A DNA stretch of 64,000 nt from Apostichopus japonicus. Taxonomy: Eukaryota > Echinodermata > Holothuroidea > Aspidochirotida > Stichopodidae. Shown in pieces: positions 13,536 to 27,386 of this stretch (position 1 is the first letter of the stretch; the number at the start of each line of letters is the position of its first letter). The position numbers were made by a program, and so were the translations under genes. The stretch spans positions 2,411,264 to 2,475,263 of the forward strand of contig NC_092583.1 of assembly GCF_037975245.1 (NCBI RefSeq), in the 5' to 3' direction. Under the pieces are notes generated by a model. That model worked only from the letters and a program-made list of their open reading frames with translations. It ran no database searches and had not been told where the DNA came from.

Positions 13536-13541
13536 TTTATT
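13536..13541 (-). terminator. ZC3H15: ZC3H15 poly(A) signal
   Basis: On the minus strand this reads AATAAA, 82 nt downstream of the ZC3H15 stop codon. A short 3' UTR is therefore likely, with cleavage near 13515-13525. Confidence 0.75.
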
Positions 13542-13623
13542 CCGGGAAACCCTCAATGATAATTATCTGGAAGTTCTAGATTTGACGTTGTTCGTGGCTT
13601 TGCGAAAGGGAGGGGGCCCTTTG

Positions 13624-16600
13624 TCAATCTAGATCAATCTGGTCCAATTCCTCGTCCAGATTATCCAAGTCTTCGTCAAATAATTCCTCGTCCACTTCCA
13701 CGTCCAAGTCTATGGTCTCCGTTCCGTTAACCATAGCGCCCTCTATTCCATCCGTCGGACCTTGCGATGGGATCGGTGCTGCCGCCCCCAGTCTGTCCGC
13801 CTCATCTTCGACTGAAACAGAATTTCATAAAAAAAATTAAATAAAAATTCAAAATTTTAATTCTAATTAAAACTGGATTGACCAATAAGCTCTGAATGAT
13901 CTTTGACCTTAAAAGCTTCATTTTTGTTGGTGATTCTTGCCACGCTATGTAGTGTTGACAGAAAATAGTTCTTTAACACACATTCCATCTTCAACATCGA
14001 TGTGATCACGACCATGTGACGCCCTCTAGTTTTGCCAGTCATTCACCATTTGACTATCCAATCCCAATCAAGCCAATATATTCAGTTTCTGACATACTTA
14101 TATTTTCCACTTTTCTCGCTTGACAACCTTTGAAATTTTTTTGCCTTCATGCTGTGATTATGCCAAAATAAGTGAACAAAATTGTGTTTTACCGATACTT
14201 TATTCTTACACTTTGATGGCGAGTGATACAAACAGACTTTTCACGACTCAAACTCAAAGAAATACAGCTTTGAAGGCCAGGAGAGACAAAATGGGCAAGT
14301 TATGAAGCAAGAATTATTGATTCGAATCATAAATTGAATTGTTCCAAGAGCACATTCTAGTGACTGGAATCACATTACCTCATCCACTACTTCTCCAAAT
14401 CCCAATTCTTTGCAAATCCAATCTTTGTTTCTAATCTTCTAATCCATGTGACTTTTACCCCTTTCTTTACCCTTTTCACACACTCTTACCCTTTTGCACA
14501 CTTGCATGCACAAATTCACTTGGGTGGGAGGCAAAACAACTATGATGGTGTTTTAATCTGACCAATAGAGAATCAGAAATTTCTACTGCTCAGAAGGTGC
14601 CAGAAACATGCCAAAAGATTGGTTACCAGATGCATAAAAAATGCTTCTTTCAAAGCCGAGGAACTGAAAATTAAGACTTGAGTACATTTCTATCATTTCA
14701 TTTCAGAACAGCTATTTAAGCAGTTGGTACTAGGTAATTCCATTAAGCATAAAATAGCAAATTACAAACATTTCAAAACGTTACGCTTTTGCTTCGTTAG
14801 TTGAAACGTTACTTAATACTCGTCCGGTTTGGTTGAGCTTTGTTGTTTAATAATTGCAATAATAATGATCTATTTCTCAAACTATTCCAAAAAAGGAAAA
14901 AGTGACAACAGTTTTTACCTGAGGGGTCTATACTATTTCCTCTGTATGTATCTGTTACGTTTGACGAAGTGGCGCCCTCTCTCGACCGGCTCGTCGAAAC
15001 CGTGCCCGTGTCGGTAGCCTCCATGGCCTGAGACGCGAGGGCCTCGGCAGTTAGATCCCTCACGGAGGTCGACTCCTGAAAAATGACAGAGTGAGGTCAA
15101 AGTTCAAAGACTTTCGAAGTAAGAGGAAAGAACGGGTCTAGAACGGAAGTAACTTATCGCCGAAAAAAAACCTAGAAGATGTGAACCATTTGGGGGGGAT
15201 TTTTTGCAATGGTCTAGAGCATAGTTGGAGAATTTCATGAATATGTTATTTATTTTGGGAAGAGAATATTTATTTTCTGGAGTGGTTGAGAACCAGAATG
15301 CAAAAATGCATTGTGGTTTCGTGTAACATGAGCAGTTTTCTTCATGAATCTGACATAATGTATATAGTGAGGGTGTACATGTTTACAAGGGTTTCACTAT
15401 TTGACTCCTGGTGACCCCAAATGACCTTTGCCCTCCACCAAAAACAGTAGGCTTCTTTAAACAATGCCGTACTTCTACACACTAAATATGAGGTCTGCCC
15501 ATGATTCCCTTCTTGAAATATCGTGTTTACAAGGTTTTCAAAATTTGACCCCTGGTGACCCCAAATGACCTTTGACCTCTACCACAAACATTAGCCTTCT
15601 TGTACTCAATGTGGATCTTCTACACATTAAATATAAAATTTGTCAGACCTTCCATTCTTGAGATATGGTGTTTCAAGCAACCACACACACCATAACACAC
15701 ACACACATATGCCATCATGAATGCATAGGTTACGATTATCATCGAAACCAAAAGCTCCAAAAGATGTTTCGAGGAGAGATAGCTTACCTCCCGAGTTTCC
15801 CCTTCCTCCATCTCCATCACCCCCTCATCGGCTTCATCGTCGTCTGCTAGGATCATGTCCGGGTTAAATTGGAACACTTCGCGTCCCGTTATCTGAAGAG
15901 AGGAACGACAGCTAGTTAGCAAGCTGGGACTCGGCTAACCGTTAACGTCTCTGAACGGTTAAGGTCCGGATTGAGGCCCCCTTTCCCCACCCCCCCTTCT
16001 TCCCACCCATCTCAGCATGGGACGTCCAGTGGTTGAAATTATGTATATCAATGAAAAAAACCATCTCCAGATATGATTTTCAGTCAAACTATTATCACTG
16101 CTAAAGTAAATGAGTGAACTGGAAAGGCCTTGGTTTTAACAGTTTAAATTTTTTGGTCCGTTAAAGCGATACACTTGTCTGTCAATTTAGGCTTGACTAA
16201 TTGTCTTCACAACTCGATTCCAACTCAGCTGGACACCAACCCCCACCCCCACCCCACCTGCTTCTACTCCATTCAAGTGCTCTATCCCTCCTTACTCTGT
16301 CAATTTCCAAACTAACATGGTTACATTATGTAAGGCATTTCTTTAAATTTACACTCACATATATCAAACTCCATTTACCGCTAAAAACACCCACGGAGAT
16401 ACGTACTCGCACAAATACTCACAAATGGAGGGCAGTATTTCAGTTTGAGGTCAGGTGTATCAAATAATGCCATAGGGTGGAATAAAGTAGTGAACAACAT
16501 TGCATTTGGGTATTAAAATTTGTGAAAACCAAAATTGCCATCGGTCAATTTCTGAAATACGTAACAAAGACCTAACTTAAAATGTATTTGGTAAAGTGAA

Positions 16601-19600
16601 GTATAAAAAATAAAAAAAGACTTCCAGAGAATCCCGTGGGGAATTTTCGAGTCCAAATAATCAGCTGGTCGTGTCGATACATCTTGCACCATCGTGGACT
16701 TACCCCTAAGGCCTTCCCTTCTTTAAAGTCGTTCTTCTTCTTGGTCTGATCTTGTTCTAGTTTCCTCTTCTTCTCTTCAATTTTCCTCTGCTTCCAATCC
16801 CTGAATGTTTCCAGCGTTATTTTGGTCTGGTTTGGACCAAGCTTCGCCCTCTGCGAGAAGGGAGGAACAGCCAAAAATGATGTAAGAACGTCTCACAGAA
16901 CGAAACAACGATGAAATAATGTAATCTGACTTGTAAGTCAATATACATTTTTTTGTTTTAAAATGATTAAGTCATTAAATATTTGATAAACATGTATAGA
17001 ATTACAATGACATGGCAGGACCAAACCAACCTTTGGAGTTCACACAAGGGCCCATCCAGTTGGCTTCGATCATGCATTTATGAGTGTATGCTTTGGAGAA
17101 GGATTGATTCATATTTTTGGACTTATGACTGTTATGACTGACTTCATTTTTTGAATGTTGATACCATTTTGGGACATTTGGTTTGTATTTTTGTCATGTG
17201 TGTGGTACATTTAATTTAATTGATCCTAACCTCTTCCTCGATTAATTCTTCCAGGGATATTTTCTCTTCCTCCGGTTGTTCGGTGGGTTTCTTCTTCTTC
17301 AGGACAAAGCCAGGAGGCAGGGTGTGTTTGTAGATGCACTTCTCGCCGCTTGGACAGTTCCAAAACCAGCCATACTTGCTCTCCTCAATGGCTTTGACGA
17401 AATGTTTGCAAACCTGTAGGTCAATGCATACAACAAAGAAAAAATAAAACACAGATATCAGCAGAAAGTCATGTTGATTTCAGTTCTTCAGATGAAATGA
17501 CAGTGTTAGACAAACACAATCCTATACCAAATATATTTACTTTTGGGTGAATTGTGGCACTTAAAATAATGAATAAAAAGGAAAAATTTTGCAGAATTAC
17601 TGCTTTGATTCTTAACATGTGATTAATGCCAGTATGAAATATAAAGAAAAACACCAGAAAAGAGTATCCTGAAGGTAAAAAATGCTCTAGAATTCAAAAA
17701 AATGATTAATTTAATACAGTATCTTACCAAGATTTATTCGATGAAAAAACTATAAGGAGGTATTTCTATTCCGATGAAAAGGTAGATAGGTTTGTAAACA
17801 TGGGCAGAGACAAACAGACAAAGAGCTGTTTCTTTTAGATGTGTTTTTAGTCTGTTTTAGCTTCAGTCGGCCTCTTAAGAAGATCCTGCAAGGATCGAAA
17901 CCTCGGGCCTTTCTAACTTTCGTATACTTACAATAAACAAGAAAAAAGAAGAATACAACAACAAAAGCATGACAGGTAGAGTAATAGTAGTACGAGAGTT
18001 ATGCACCCTCGACTTGTGAACTACTTACGATGTTAGTTTTTGGAATCTTCTTGTCAGCTTCAGCGTGTTTTTGTTCCACCACTTCTTTCAACTTAGCCTC
18101 GTCCCAGTCCTCCATGGTATCTAGTCATTAAAACAAACGAAACATGTTACAAAAATACCAAAGACTACAGAAGCATCCGATGGCAAAACATCCCGAGTAA
18201 ATGAGAAATATACTCAAATACTTAACGTAGCGAATAAATACTAAACGTAACAAGCGGCTCGTTGATGTGTCGTGGAGCACACTTCTTATGAGGGAAAAAA
18301 ATTCAAATGCAAAGGGGTACTGTAGAGTGGTGCCACAGGCTGTGTGTCTTTAAATATTTGCAAGCCTGGTTTGGATCTCCTACAACTGTTAAACGACATA
18401 TTTTTGTCTCCCGGCAATACCAATATATCCCAACTTGTGACTTACGATGTGATGAGCTTTGAGGCCTGCCAATCTTCCAACTTTTTCTGGCCGGTACTAG
18501 TTCTACTCTATTCAATTTTCCACACTTGAGATTCCTCACAGTAACACGACCTGCTGTTATCTGATGGTGGATTCCCCCCACCCTCCCCCCCACCCACCCT
18601 CCCCCCATGCAGGTACGACAAGTATGTAACAGAAAGACTCACCTTTCTCCTGACCGCCCTCTTCATAAATACTCCTCTTTTCGGATTTTCTTTCCAGCGT
18701 GAGGTCATGTGAGAATTTACACTTATCACCTTTACGGCAGGTTCCTTGCTTAAAGAAGGCACAGACCACTGACTTGGGATCGACTCCTGAAAGGGCAAGA
18801 AGAAGAAGAAACATGAATGATATCTGAATTTGCAAGGAAAAGCCGTAGCCGCTGTTCATAACAGGAATTATGATGCACGCATCCACTCTGCAGAGCACTC
18901 AATACGGAAAGAAAATAAAACAACTGATATGCAGACACACACACACAACTAATCAAAGAAATGGCATCAAAAGGACTTAGCCTATAAATATGTTTTTAGT
19001 GTCTCCTTAAACATACTGTACTGCTTATTCAGTCAGTAGTTGCAGCGACTACAGCCATGGAAAGCACTTACAGCGACTTAAATTTGGCATCAATATAAGT
19101 TTTACGTTAGTGGTCAACCGCACACATTGCAGTACTGTATTTACTTTGACAGATAGTCACAAATGTATATTTTAATTCCAACAATTTATACCTTTGTGGA
19201 TTCTTAGAAAGTATTGTTTTTGGCGATATACTACAGTAGTTTGGTAGTAGGACGTTTAGGACCAGTGACCACTACTCGGTTCGAGGCACCCAAGATACCA
19301 CCTGGCTGAGTTGCCAAAAGGTGCTGATCTCTTCTTGGTCACCAGAGATGCTACTTTCATAAAAAGCAGCATTTGGTTCTCTGAGACGGTAGCAATTTAT
19401 GCCCCAGTCCCGACTCTGCAACAAGGGTCTGGAAAAATATCAAGGAATTTAAGAGATTTCCTAATACCTAGCAATTAATGTTTATGCCGTATGCTTTTAA
19501 TTAGGTTTACCTTTTGCAACTTTCTGTCCTGCAACAGGTCTGAATAACAGATTCAATTCGTCTTGCTCCTTCTTCTTAAGTTCACGACCCTTCTTCTTGT

Positions 19601-21659
19601 CTTGAGCATCGTCAACCTCAGATAGAGAGATCAGAGAATAAATTATACTTGTTTACCGAATCGTAAAAGACCTTAAAATCGTACCAACTTTAAGGCCCAT
19701 CATTGAAAGAGATCACTATAGATATCAACAGTTGAGATCACATGTAAGTACTTCATTCATTCTGACACAACATTGGTCTAAGGTTAAACTACAGAAAAAT
19801 GGGTTCTGAAAAGGGAATGGGTTATAGAGAGATAGGTTAAAAATTTAGCAAATGGGTTAAAGGGGGATGCCCCCAGGGAACGGGGAAGGAGGTCTTTAAG
19901 ACAGATAACAGGCCTCAAAACTACGCTTGCCTGCTAACGATTGGTCAGTCAGTAGAATCTTGGTTGTGCAACGTTGAACATGTGCTACTGTACACTAGCT
20001 TAAGTACTGTATATTGACGGGTAACCGGAGGGTTGATCAAACCTCAGGTGCTCGGTACCTTACCCAGCTTGTTGTAAACAAAAATAGCACATACTACATT
20101 CACACCCATGGCAACGGTAGCCTAACCGCAAGGGACGAAATAGTTTTAGAGAATTGATTAGCAATATTTGCTCGACAATTCTTGGAATAACAATTAGCAT
20201 TAGCAGGTACTGCATCGTTTGCTAATTAAAAGTAATATTGACTAGCAACTGGCAATTCTTGGGTAGCAAATTGCTATGCGAACCCAGTTATTTCGTCCCT
20301 TGAACCGATGTTACTTTGACTTGAATTGGTTTGCTAGACGAGATAGGCAGTCACCACGTAAGTGATTCTGACAAAAGGCTTTGTTTTTCTTCTTCTTTTT
20401 CACTTCCTTCCCATAGCTGAAGTTTCAACGGGGTATAGCCTAGAGAGATCCCTTTCTGAGGTGCCTAATACAAGCCTAAGTTGGGCTTACTGGTTTTGTT
20501 AGCTTCCATTAAAACATCCATTAGCATTGTATTACAGTACTGTACTACTAGTAGCACAGAGACTAGGACATGTATCATTATTACTACAAAGAGAATTTGA
20601 AATTTTGTCCCAGTAGTATCAACAATTTTTGGTCTAGGCCTAGGCCTGGAAGAAATTAATCAGTCTAGGATACTAAAATAACATATTCTAGCTTTAAAGT
20701 ATGAAAATGAAATCAAAGATACCTTGGTGGCTTTCTGGTTTCCATATTTGACTTGATGTTGGACTGACTTGATGAATGTTTGTTGCTTAGCTCCTTTTTT
20801 ATTCTTTAGTCCAAAAGTTTTATCCTGTTAAGAAGAGAAAATCACTGTTTTATATTATTTCATGTAGATTCACTAGGGCTGTTCTTTCATTCTAATGTTT
20901 TGGTTCCAATGACACTATTGTTAATAAAGGAAAAATGGTTTGTCTGAATTTTCATTCGCTGGCTTTCTGCAAATAGGCCAAAAGTTTTGGCAAAAAAAGG
21001 AAGTCGTCATATTTAGTACCAAAATAGATTGTTAAGACTGTCAGGATTGAATGATAGGGTAGTGATATTACAAGTCAGCAGTATTCGCCCCAAATTTTAG
21101 CATGTTACAGTTGCTAGAAGTTTGTCAAAAGTACTTTCATAACTGATCTTGGCTTGGAAAAGTAAAATACTTGTTGACTTTGAGGTTTGAGCAAAGTTGA
21201 CCATCTGACTTTCTAACATATTTGGGGTATTACCGATAACTATTAAATTACATGTTACCTAGTCCTAAGTTTTCCTTTTCATTAGTTATCTCGCAAGATT
21301 GAACTCAAAATGTATTCTGAGGCCATTCAGCGTTATACCAGTGCTCTATTTAGATGATCGATGAACTAGCCAAATGCCCGAACATTGCGTAACATTACGA
21401 TTGTTGGCTTTTACAGCCTAGGCTATAAAAGAATCCGTGTTATAAAGTTAATCCGTATTATATTCTACACTGTAGCCTAACGGTAACACTAACGACATCT
21501 TTGCAGCAGGCCAGTACCGCCATCGAAAGGCATAATGAAACAACATTACCATACAAAAAAAATTTATATTTCTTCGACATGAGCATATACCTCTATTAAT
21601 TTTTCTTTAACTTTTTGTTCTGTCTTTTTATTGGCTTTTTGTCCCTTCTTCGGAGGCAT
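13624..21659 (-). CDS. ZC3H15: Zinc finger CCCH domain-containing protein 15 (DRG family regulatory protein 1)
   Basis: Ten coding exons on the minus strand: 21659-21591, 20824-20723, 19616-19511, 18786-18643, 18120-18029, 17413-17231, 16850-16704, 15892-15788, 15075-14919 and 13811-13624. All borders are GT-AG and all phases join, giving 1293 nt and 430 aa; the vertebrate protein is of similar length. The start [12 protein letters not shown] is the family's usual basic N-terminus, and exon 2 ([15 protein letters not shown]) is a family hallmark. Finger 1 is [19 protein letters not shown] (residues 101-119, C-x7-C-x5-C-x3-H). Finger 2 lies at about 173-201 and ends [11 protein letters not shown]. 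Residues about 233-300 are the charged helical DRG1-binding region. The acidic tail ends in [14 protein letters not shown]. In the family this protein binds and stabilises the GTPase DRG1 and associates with translating ribosomes in the cytoplasm. The introns carry repeats, but the coding sequence appears intact. Confidence 0.97.
15381..15672. repeat. two-copy repeat, about 154 bp, in ZC3H15 intron 8
   Basis: 'gtttacaagg' at 15381 and again at 15535 starts two units. Each contains 'ctggtgaccccaaatgacct' followed by a 'ccaccaaaaaca' or 'taccacaaaca' variant and a '...cttctacacattaaatat' type of stretch. The block lies between exons 8 and 9 and does not touch splice sites. Confidence 0.7.
17835..17935 (+). 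repeat. dispersed repeat with 'gatcctgcaaggatcgaaac' core
   Basis: The core 'agaagatcctgcaaggatcg' is an imperfect palindrome preceded by 'tttttagtctgttttag'. Reverse-oriented relatives occur at about 22565-22660 ('tttcaatcctagcaggaact', then 'acagactaaagacatatat'). A fragment, 'gaagatcctgcaaggatc', lies near 52025. It lies in ZC3H15 intron 5. Family unknown. Confidence 0.55.
20129..20302. mobile_element. 174-bp MITE with 14-bp TIRs and 5-bp TSD
   Basis: The perfect terminal inverted repeat CAAGGGACGAAATA is present at both ends. It is flanked by identical AACCG target-site duplications at 20124-20128 and 20303-20307. The interior is AT-rich with 'ttagcaat/attgcta' subterminal inverted motifs and no coding capacity. 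It is inserted in ZC3H15 intron 2. The superfamily is not assigned. Confidence 0.88.
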
Positions 21660-24600
21660 TTTCGGTGTAGCGTATTGCGACGTAAGTGTGTGACTTGCGC
21701 AGTTCGTGTAGAATTGAAACAGCCTTTTAGTAATTGCCGTTCAACACAGAATTCAGTATGACATGTGCTTATTGGATTCGACAGCATGTGTATGGAACGC
21801 CAAGATACGAGCATTAAGTTGTTATTGAACAACTCCCTGGTATAGTATCAAAGTATACATTATGAATGATAATGTAAAAGTATCCCAGAATGTCGCCTGC
21901 GAGGATTAAATACACGCAAACCAAACTGACAATTTTCATGTGACTTTTTTCGTTATGATGATGTCACTCACTGCAGTGTTGCCAATTCATTTGCATAACA
22001 GAAAATTAATCCTTCAACCAAATTTCATATTTTTGCAATTAACCAACACAACTACATCAGATAAGTTGTCGAATACTTACAACAATTTGAGGCAGCAAGC
22101 AACGTTACTTACAACCAGAATATGAACAATAAATGTAACCCAGTGATGAATCTCAAATGATAATGTTTCGTAATGACTTCTTATTTGATATGTTCTTTGC
22201 CAAAGCACATTTGAGGTTTGTAATAATGATCAATACTCTGGAAACCATGTAATATACTAATAACCGGCTATAACCAACAACAACATATACCGAAGGTGTA
22301 GTATCTTTGCTATAACTCAATAACTTCACCCTCTGTGAATTTCACACTTAATACTTTGATGCACTTTAATGAGATATTGGGTGATATTGTGTGTATGTGC
22401 GTGTGTGTGTGTGGAGGGCAAAAATCATTTGATATCACCAGTGGTCAAAAGTCTGAAAACCTCGTAAATAGGATAACTATATATACGTTCAGCCTTTGAA
22501 GATAGAAACAATTGTTCACAAAATGATAGTGATGTAAATACGATGTGTCAGTAAATATAGAAGTTAGATTTCGTAGGTTTCAATCCTAGCAGGAACTTCT
22601 TCAAATGCAAACTTAAACGGAAACAGACTAAAGACATATATTTAGACAGATGATCAAACAAATAAATTGGACCATTAAACACTGTAAGCAATAACATTAC
22701 ACAGAACAAAGGACAGATAGCTAACAAGGAACTTTAGGCACTGAATCACAAAGCCTCTGAGCATTATTGGGTATCTGGTACTTTTTGTGAAAATACTAAG
22801 TTTGCACAATAATTTTCATAATATATAATAATAATAATAATAATCATCATAATAATCATAATAATCATAATAATAATCATAATATTATTATTAATTATAT
22901 TAATAATCATATTAATAATCATATTTAACAAATAATTATAATTATAATGATAACAATAACAATAATGATAATAACAATAATAATAATATTAATAATGTAA
23001 TTGTTAAAGAAGTAAAACCACGATTTTATGATATGAAAGTCTATAGGCAGTACCTGGCATATTGTGTCACCAATCCCTTGTCTGTGACCCTTGTCTTGGA
23101 CAAAAGCTTTTCATTTTCTCAATTTTGCATGTTTATGTCTGAAATTCTCTTGTACGTTATTTGAGGAAGAAATAGGGATTAAACCTGAAACTTTCAAGTA
23201 AGAAAAACGTAAAGAAATGAAAAGGGTTACAGTTTGAAGGATAACAATATAAATGGTATAGAAGTGCTAGAAAACCTTTTTAAAAAGAGGAAATATAAGA
23301 TAGAAGTAAAAGTGTAGGAGGGATTGGCCTTTTCAACAAATATAACACATATGGACAGAGGCGGCGAAAGAGGAATGAACCAAGGGTGGTACAAGCTTGA
23401 AAGGGATACAGTGGCGCGTTTGCTAGAACGGATCTCTCTCTACTTATACCCTTCGACATATATGTTTTTTTTTCTTTTAATTTTAGGCAATGATTGAGTT
23501 GTATTGTAATACTAAAGAACTCACAACATTATTATGTCTATTTGATTATTATTACATACAAACACAGAGACACACATGCATGCATACACGCAGGCCTACG
23601 TACGAACATAAACACCCACACACAAGTAAAACAAAGCACAGTGAGGAATAAAACAGCGAAAAACATCAGAGATTGTCTATGCTACTACATAAATGTAACA
23701 GTAAGGTAGATGATAAGCATAGGTTAAGTCAAGAGTCGCAAAGTTCATTGATTGAATGAGAAAAACAAGTCTTCAATGCCATGCATTTTCTACGAGCAGA
23801 GCTAGTAGAGTTTCGCTTGGAAGCAATGTGCTTCTCAACGTTAAGAATGAATTTCATTTTATGGAAGAAATTGCAGTCAGGCTTAACATTGTTTTGTTTA
23901 CAATTGAAGATAAAGTATTTGATATGAAGGATAAAACAATTCAATGGGTCGTAACCTGTTACCAGTTTACCGAAGAAAAGATCTTTTTTTTTTGAGCAGA
24001 TACACTACTTGTCTACCAAAACATTATGTTCACTACATAGGAACCATGCAGTGACGTTCACAGAATTGGGAAGAGGGGGAATTCTAAGGCTCCCGAAAGA
24101 TGTTGGTATAGGAGTAATATTAACCTTTATGGATGGGCTGTAGGCGAATAAAAAAATTGTGAAAGAGGGATATGGCCTTGGGGTCCGGTCCCCTCCCCCC
24201 GCCCCGCTGCCCCTCCCCCCAAATAATCAAACTTTAGATGTCAAATGGTGCAATCCTGTTTGCATATTGAAAACTTCCCCCAGACTGAATTAACGTTTTC
24301 CCCCGACTTACAATGGACGTTGAGGTATTGCTCCGATCCTCAACCACCCCCCCCCCCCTTTCCCACTTACGTGCCACTGTTGGGAGCGTAAAACCTGGAA
24401 TACACGCGACGTGGATCTTTTATTTATTTCATTTCTAAGATGTCTCTTCTGGACTACCGTACTAAAAAGAGGCGCTTCACCCACGTGTCAAGGGTTTCAA
24501 TCTGGCATGACGGTATAGTCATTTGCTACAGTCAAGTCGAAGATTAACCCTGTTCTTTTCTCCTGATGTTGCCAGTTAAATGATTTCTTTGTTTTAGTGT

Positions 24601-24680
24601 TTAGTTGAAATGTTTGGTTGAAATTCGCTGGTTACTGTCTGCTCAGAATCATGAATTTCACTGTCTTTTAAGTCACATAA
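21660..24680. other. intergenic: ZC3H15 upstream region and microsatellites
   Basis: The ZC3H15 promoter and 5' UTR should lie just above 21659. I see no clear TATA box or initiator. An imperfect AAT/AATC microsatellite covers about 22826-23000. A reverse-oriented copy of the 'atcctgcaaggat' repeat is at about 22565-22660. C-rich tracts are at about 24190-24220 and 24345-24362. No coding exon recognised. Confidence 0.45.
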
Positions 24681-25013
24681 TAGGGGAAGGTGGGGCACAG
24701 TGGATCAGCATAGTCCTATAATTGTTGCTAAACTACTTTATTCAATGATGATGAAGTAAACTTCATATGAATTCATCCTATTTTTTAGGAGACTTGGATG
24801 ATGACATTCAAAATTTTAGATTTGGAGATGAAAATCAAGAAATCCTCACCAATTTCCGAGAAGCTGCTCCTCCCTACTAACGTTTCTGTGACTTGTAGGC
24901 TCAAAGGCTTGTGTTGAAATGGTGGCGCTATACATTAATAATTTCTTGATTTTCTAGAGTTATCCAAGATGATTCACTGTGCCCCGTGATCCACCGTGCC
25001 CCACCTTCCCCTA
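24681..25013. mobile_element. 333-bp MITE with 27-bp TIRs
   Basis: The left end begins TAGGGGAAGGTGGGGCACAG (24681-24707 in full). The right end (24987-25013) is its reverse complement with one mismatch in 27. If the outermost TA is the target duplication, the ends are GGGGAAGG...CCTTCCCC with TA duplications, as in Tc1/mariner-type insertions; that assignment is inference. The interior has no coding capacity. Confidence 0.85.
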
Positions 25014-25517
25014 CTATGGAAATATGTCTGAGTTCTCTGTGGTCGATTATCTCAAGCTTACTATACTGCGACTCAAGCAAAGTTTCCAGACATCTTGCAG
25101 AATGGTCCAGACCACGTATTTAATACAAGACGGATCCTGTCTACCTGCACAAGTAGAAGCCTTTTCAAACGTAAGTAAAATAGAACTGTATTTAACAGGA
25201 AATATTTTGCGGGAGTTACACCGTAACACTGAGCAGACTATATTTCATATATATATGGACTGATTCATATATGGTTGTAAACGTTACACTGGATTAATTG
25301 GGTACAAAGTGTACATGAGACAATCATACATGATGTGAAACGATGTTAAATTGATTAAGCATCTGCACTTTCGGTTTAGGATTCGGTGTGTGAAGTGATA
25401 ACTGAAAAAAATATGGCTGTCAGGAATAAACTGAATGTCCATGCACTACACTATAGAGGCACAGAAATATGCCGATATTTTGACTGATGGATGTTAACCG
25501 ACTTAATTATCATGTGC

Positions 25518-26782
25518 TTAAAGGAATTGTCTGGTGGAAGATTTTGATACATTGTCCTTGTAGTTATTATTTTTCTCTTTCTAACCATGTAAAAATTGTC
25601 CCCATTCGACGTGTTCTTCTTGTAGAAATCTGGTTTTCAAATTCACCAGTTTCTCACCAAAAGTACCGTTTGTTCGAACGCTTCAATATGGTGATTGACG
25701 TAGTGCTTGCAGATAGGCAAAACAGGCGACTTGAAGTTAGCACTCCCAATTCCGCAGCAAATTAACTCACGTGTAAGCACATTGAATTGCCTCATATATA
25801 TAACGTACATACTCGCGAACGTATATACTACGATGCTCAGTTGGTGTACTTGTATAGCGTTACACATAGTACACTCACACTCAAACCACAGTTCATTAAC
25901 TGTTCTTCGAAATCGCTGAAATAAAATTCACGGATCAAATTAACAGTAAAAGGAATCTTATAAAGTATTCGTTAAACCGAAAGATGAAACTTGGCGGGAT
26001 CGATGTCATCGCAGAACTGTCCGATTGTAAACGTTATAGAGTAGCCTATACACGCGAACATTCTTCGCGCTGGAGCTGGATACCGCGATGTATAAACAAC
26101 GAAGAGCCTGCTGTTAAAACTTATCTTGTGTTACACAAAGACCACGAAACCACCGATCTACTACATATATTGCGGCTTAAGGAGTTTTTTTAAATCATAT
26201 CTAATTTATAAGAAATTTCACCGGAAATTATTGAAGAAATTGATCGAATCGTTGTCAGAGCAGAATATAGCACTGAGAAGCTTAGGCTTCGCAGAACTGT
26301 CCGATTGTCAAACGTTTGAGTACAGCCTACATGCGAACATTTTTCGCGTTGGAGCTGGATAGCGCGATGTATAGCCTGAACAACTCAGAGTCTGCTGTTA
26401 AAATTTACCTTGTGTTACACAAAGACCACGGAACCACCGCTCAAGTACATGGCGGCTTAAGGAGTTTTTGAAAACATATCTAATTTTTAAGAAATTTCAC
26501 CGGAAATTAAGGGAGAAATTTATCTGTATACAAACGCTGTTTTTGTTGTGATTACCGTATAGGTACTGTGCGGAGGGTGGGTTATGACGCAATCTGCTAT
26601 GGCAGAGCTGACGTCACGTATTGTACTGTTCAAATCATATTTGAAATGTCTATCCATAACGATTAAAAAATCGTTTCTCTGTCAAACGCAACATTAGCGT
26701 TCTCATACTTTGACAACATGTTTGGAAAATTATTTACTATTTTTTAAGGTAACTTCTTTGGGCCACCAGACAATCCTTTTAA
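25518..26782. mobile_element. TTAA-flanked non-autonomous element, 1265 bp
   Basis: The left end is TTAAAGGAATTGTCTGGTGG (25518). The right end, reverse-complemented, is TTAAAAGGATTGTCTGGTGG. TTAA at both edges fits the target duplication of piggyBac or Kolobok transposons. Inside is a two-copy direct repeat of about 280 bp: 'gcagaactgtccgattgt' at 26011 and 26291, 'gtgttacacaaagaccacg' in both, and 'cggcttaaggagtttttt' in both. Open frames inside are short, so no transposase is encoded. Confidence 0.78.
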
Positions 26783-27386
26783 GTTTCTTAACATCTACTG
26801 GCAGACAATTGCCAGTGTCTTTGTTCTTTTGTACTGCCCAAGGGCAAAATCCATTGGCAGTTACCAAGTAAAAAAAATAGGCCCGAATTTCGAGGAATGG
26901 CAACTGCATTTAGCCTCCCTGGAGTTTGTATACCATTGATAAAACCATGATGTGGTTAACTATTATTTGTGATTGTTAATGTGTCGTTATATATTGCAAT
27001 GGGTGACGGCCAATTGGAACCTTATACATTGTGTACAATCATTCTGGGCAATTCATAACAAATCAACAGAACATTCGAGTCGACCAGTCTCAGATTTGGC
27101 AGAGTTTGAAATATTGTAATACCTAGGTGTATATCAAGACTCCATACATTTTGATTGCAAGGACGGCCACATGCACCTAGCAACCGAATATTTCACACAG
27201 AGCCTATTTCATCCTGTAATTAGTATGAGGCTTTGGGAATTTTTTAAAGTTCTAGAGCACATCATCACCACTCTTCAAATCAGTTAGCCAATTAAGTTTC
27301 ACGCAATAAATCCGATTTTGTTTCTCACTGCAATGGGTAAACAAATTCGTCACGTATGTACAGTGTAGGACTTTATGGGCCATAGT

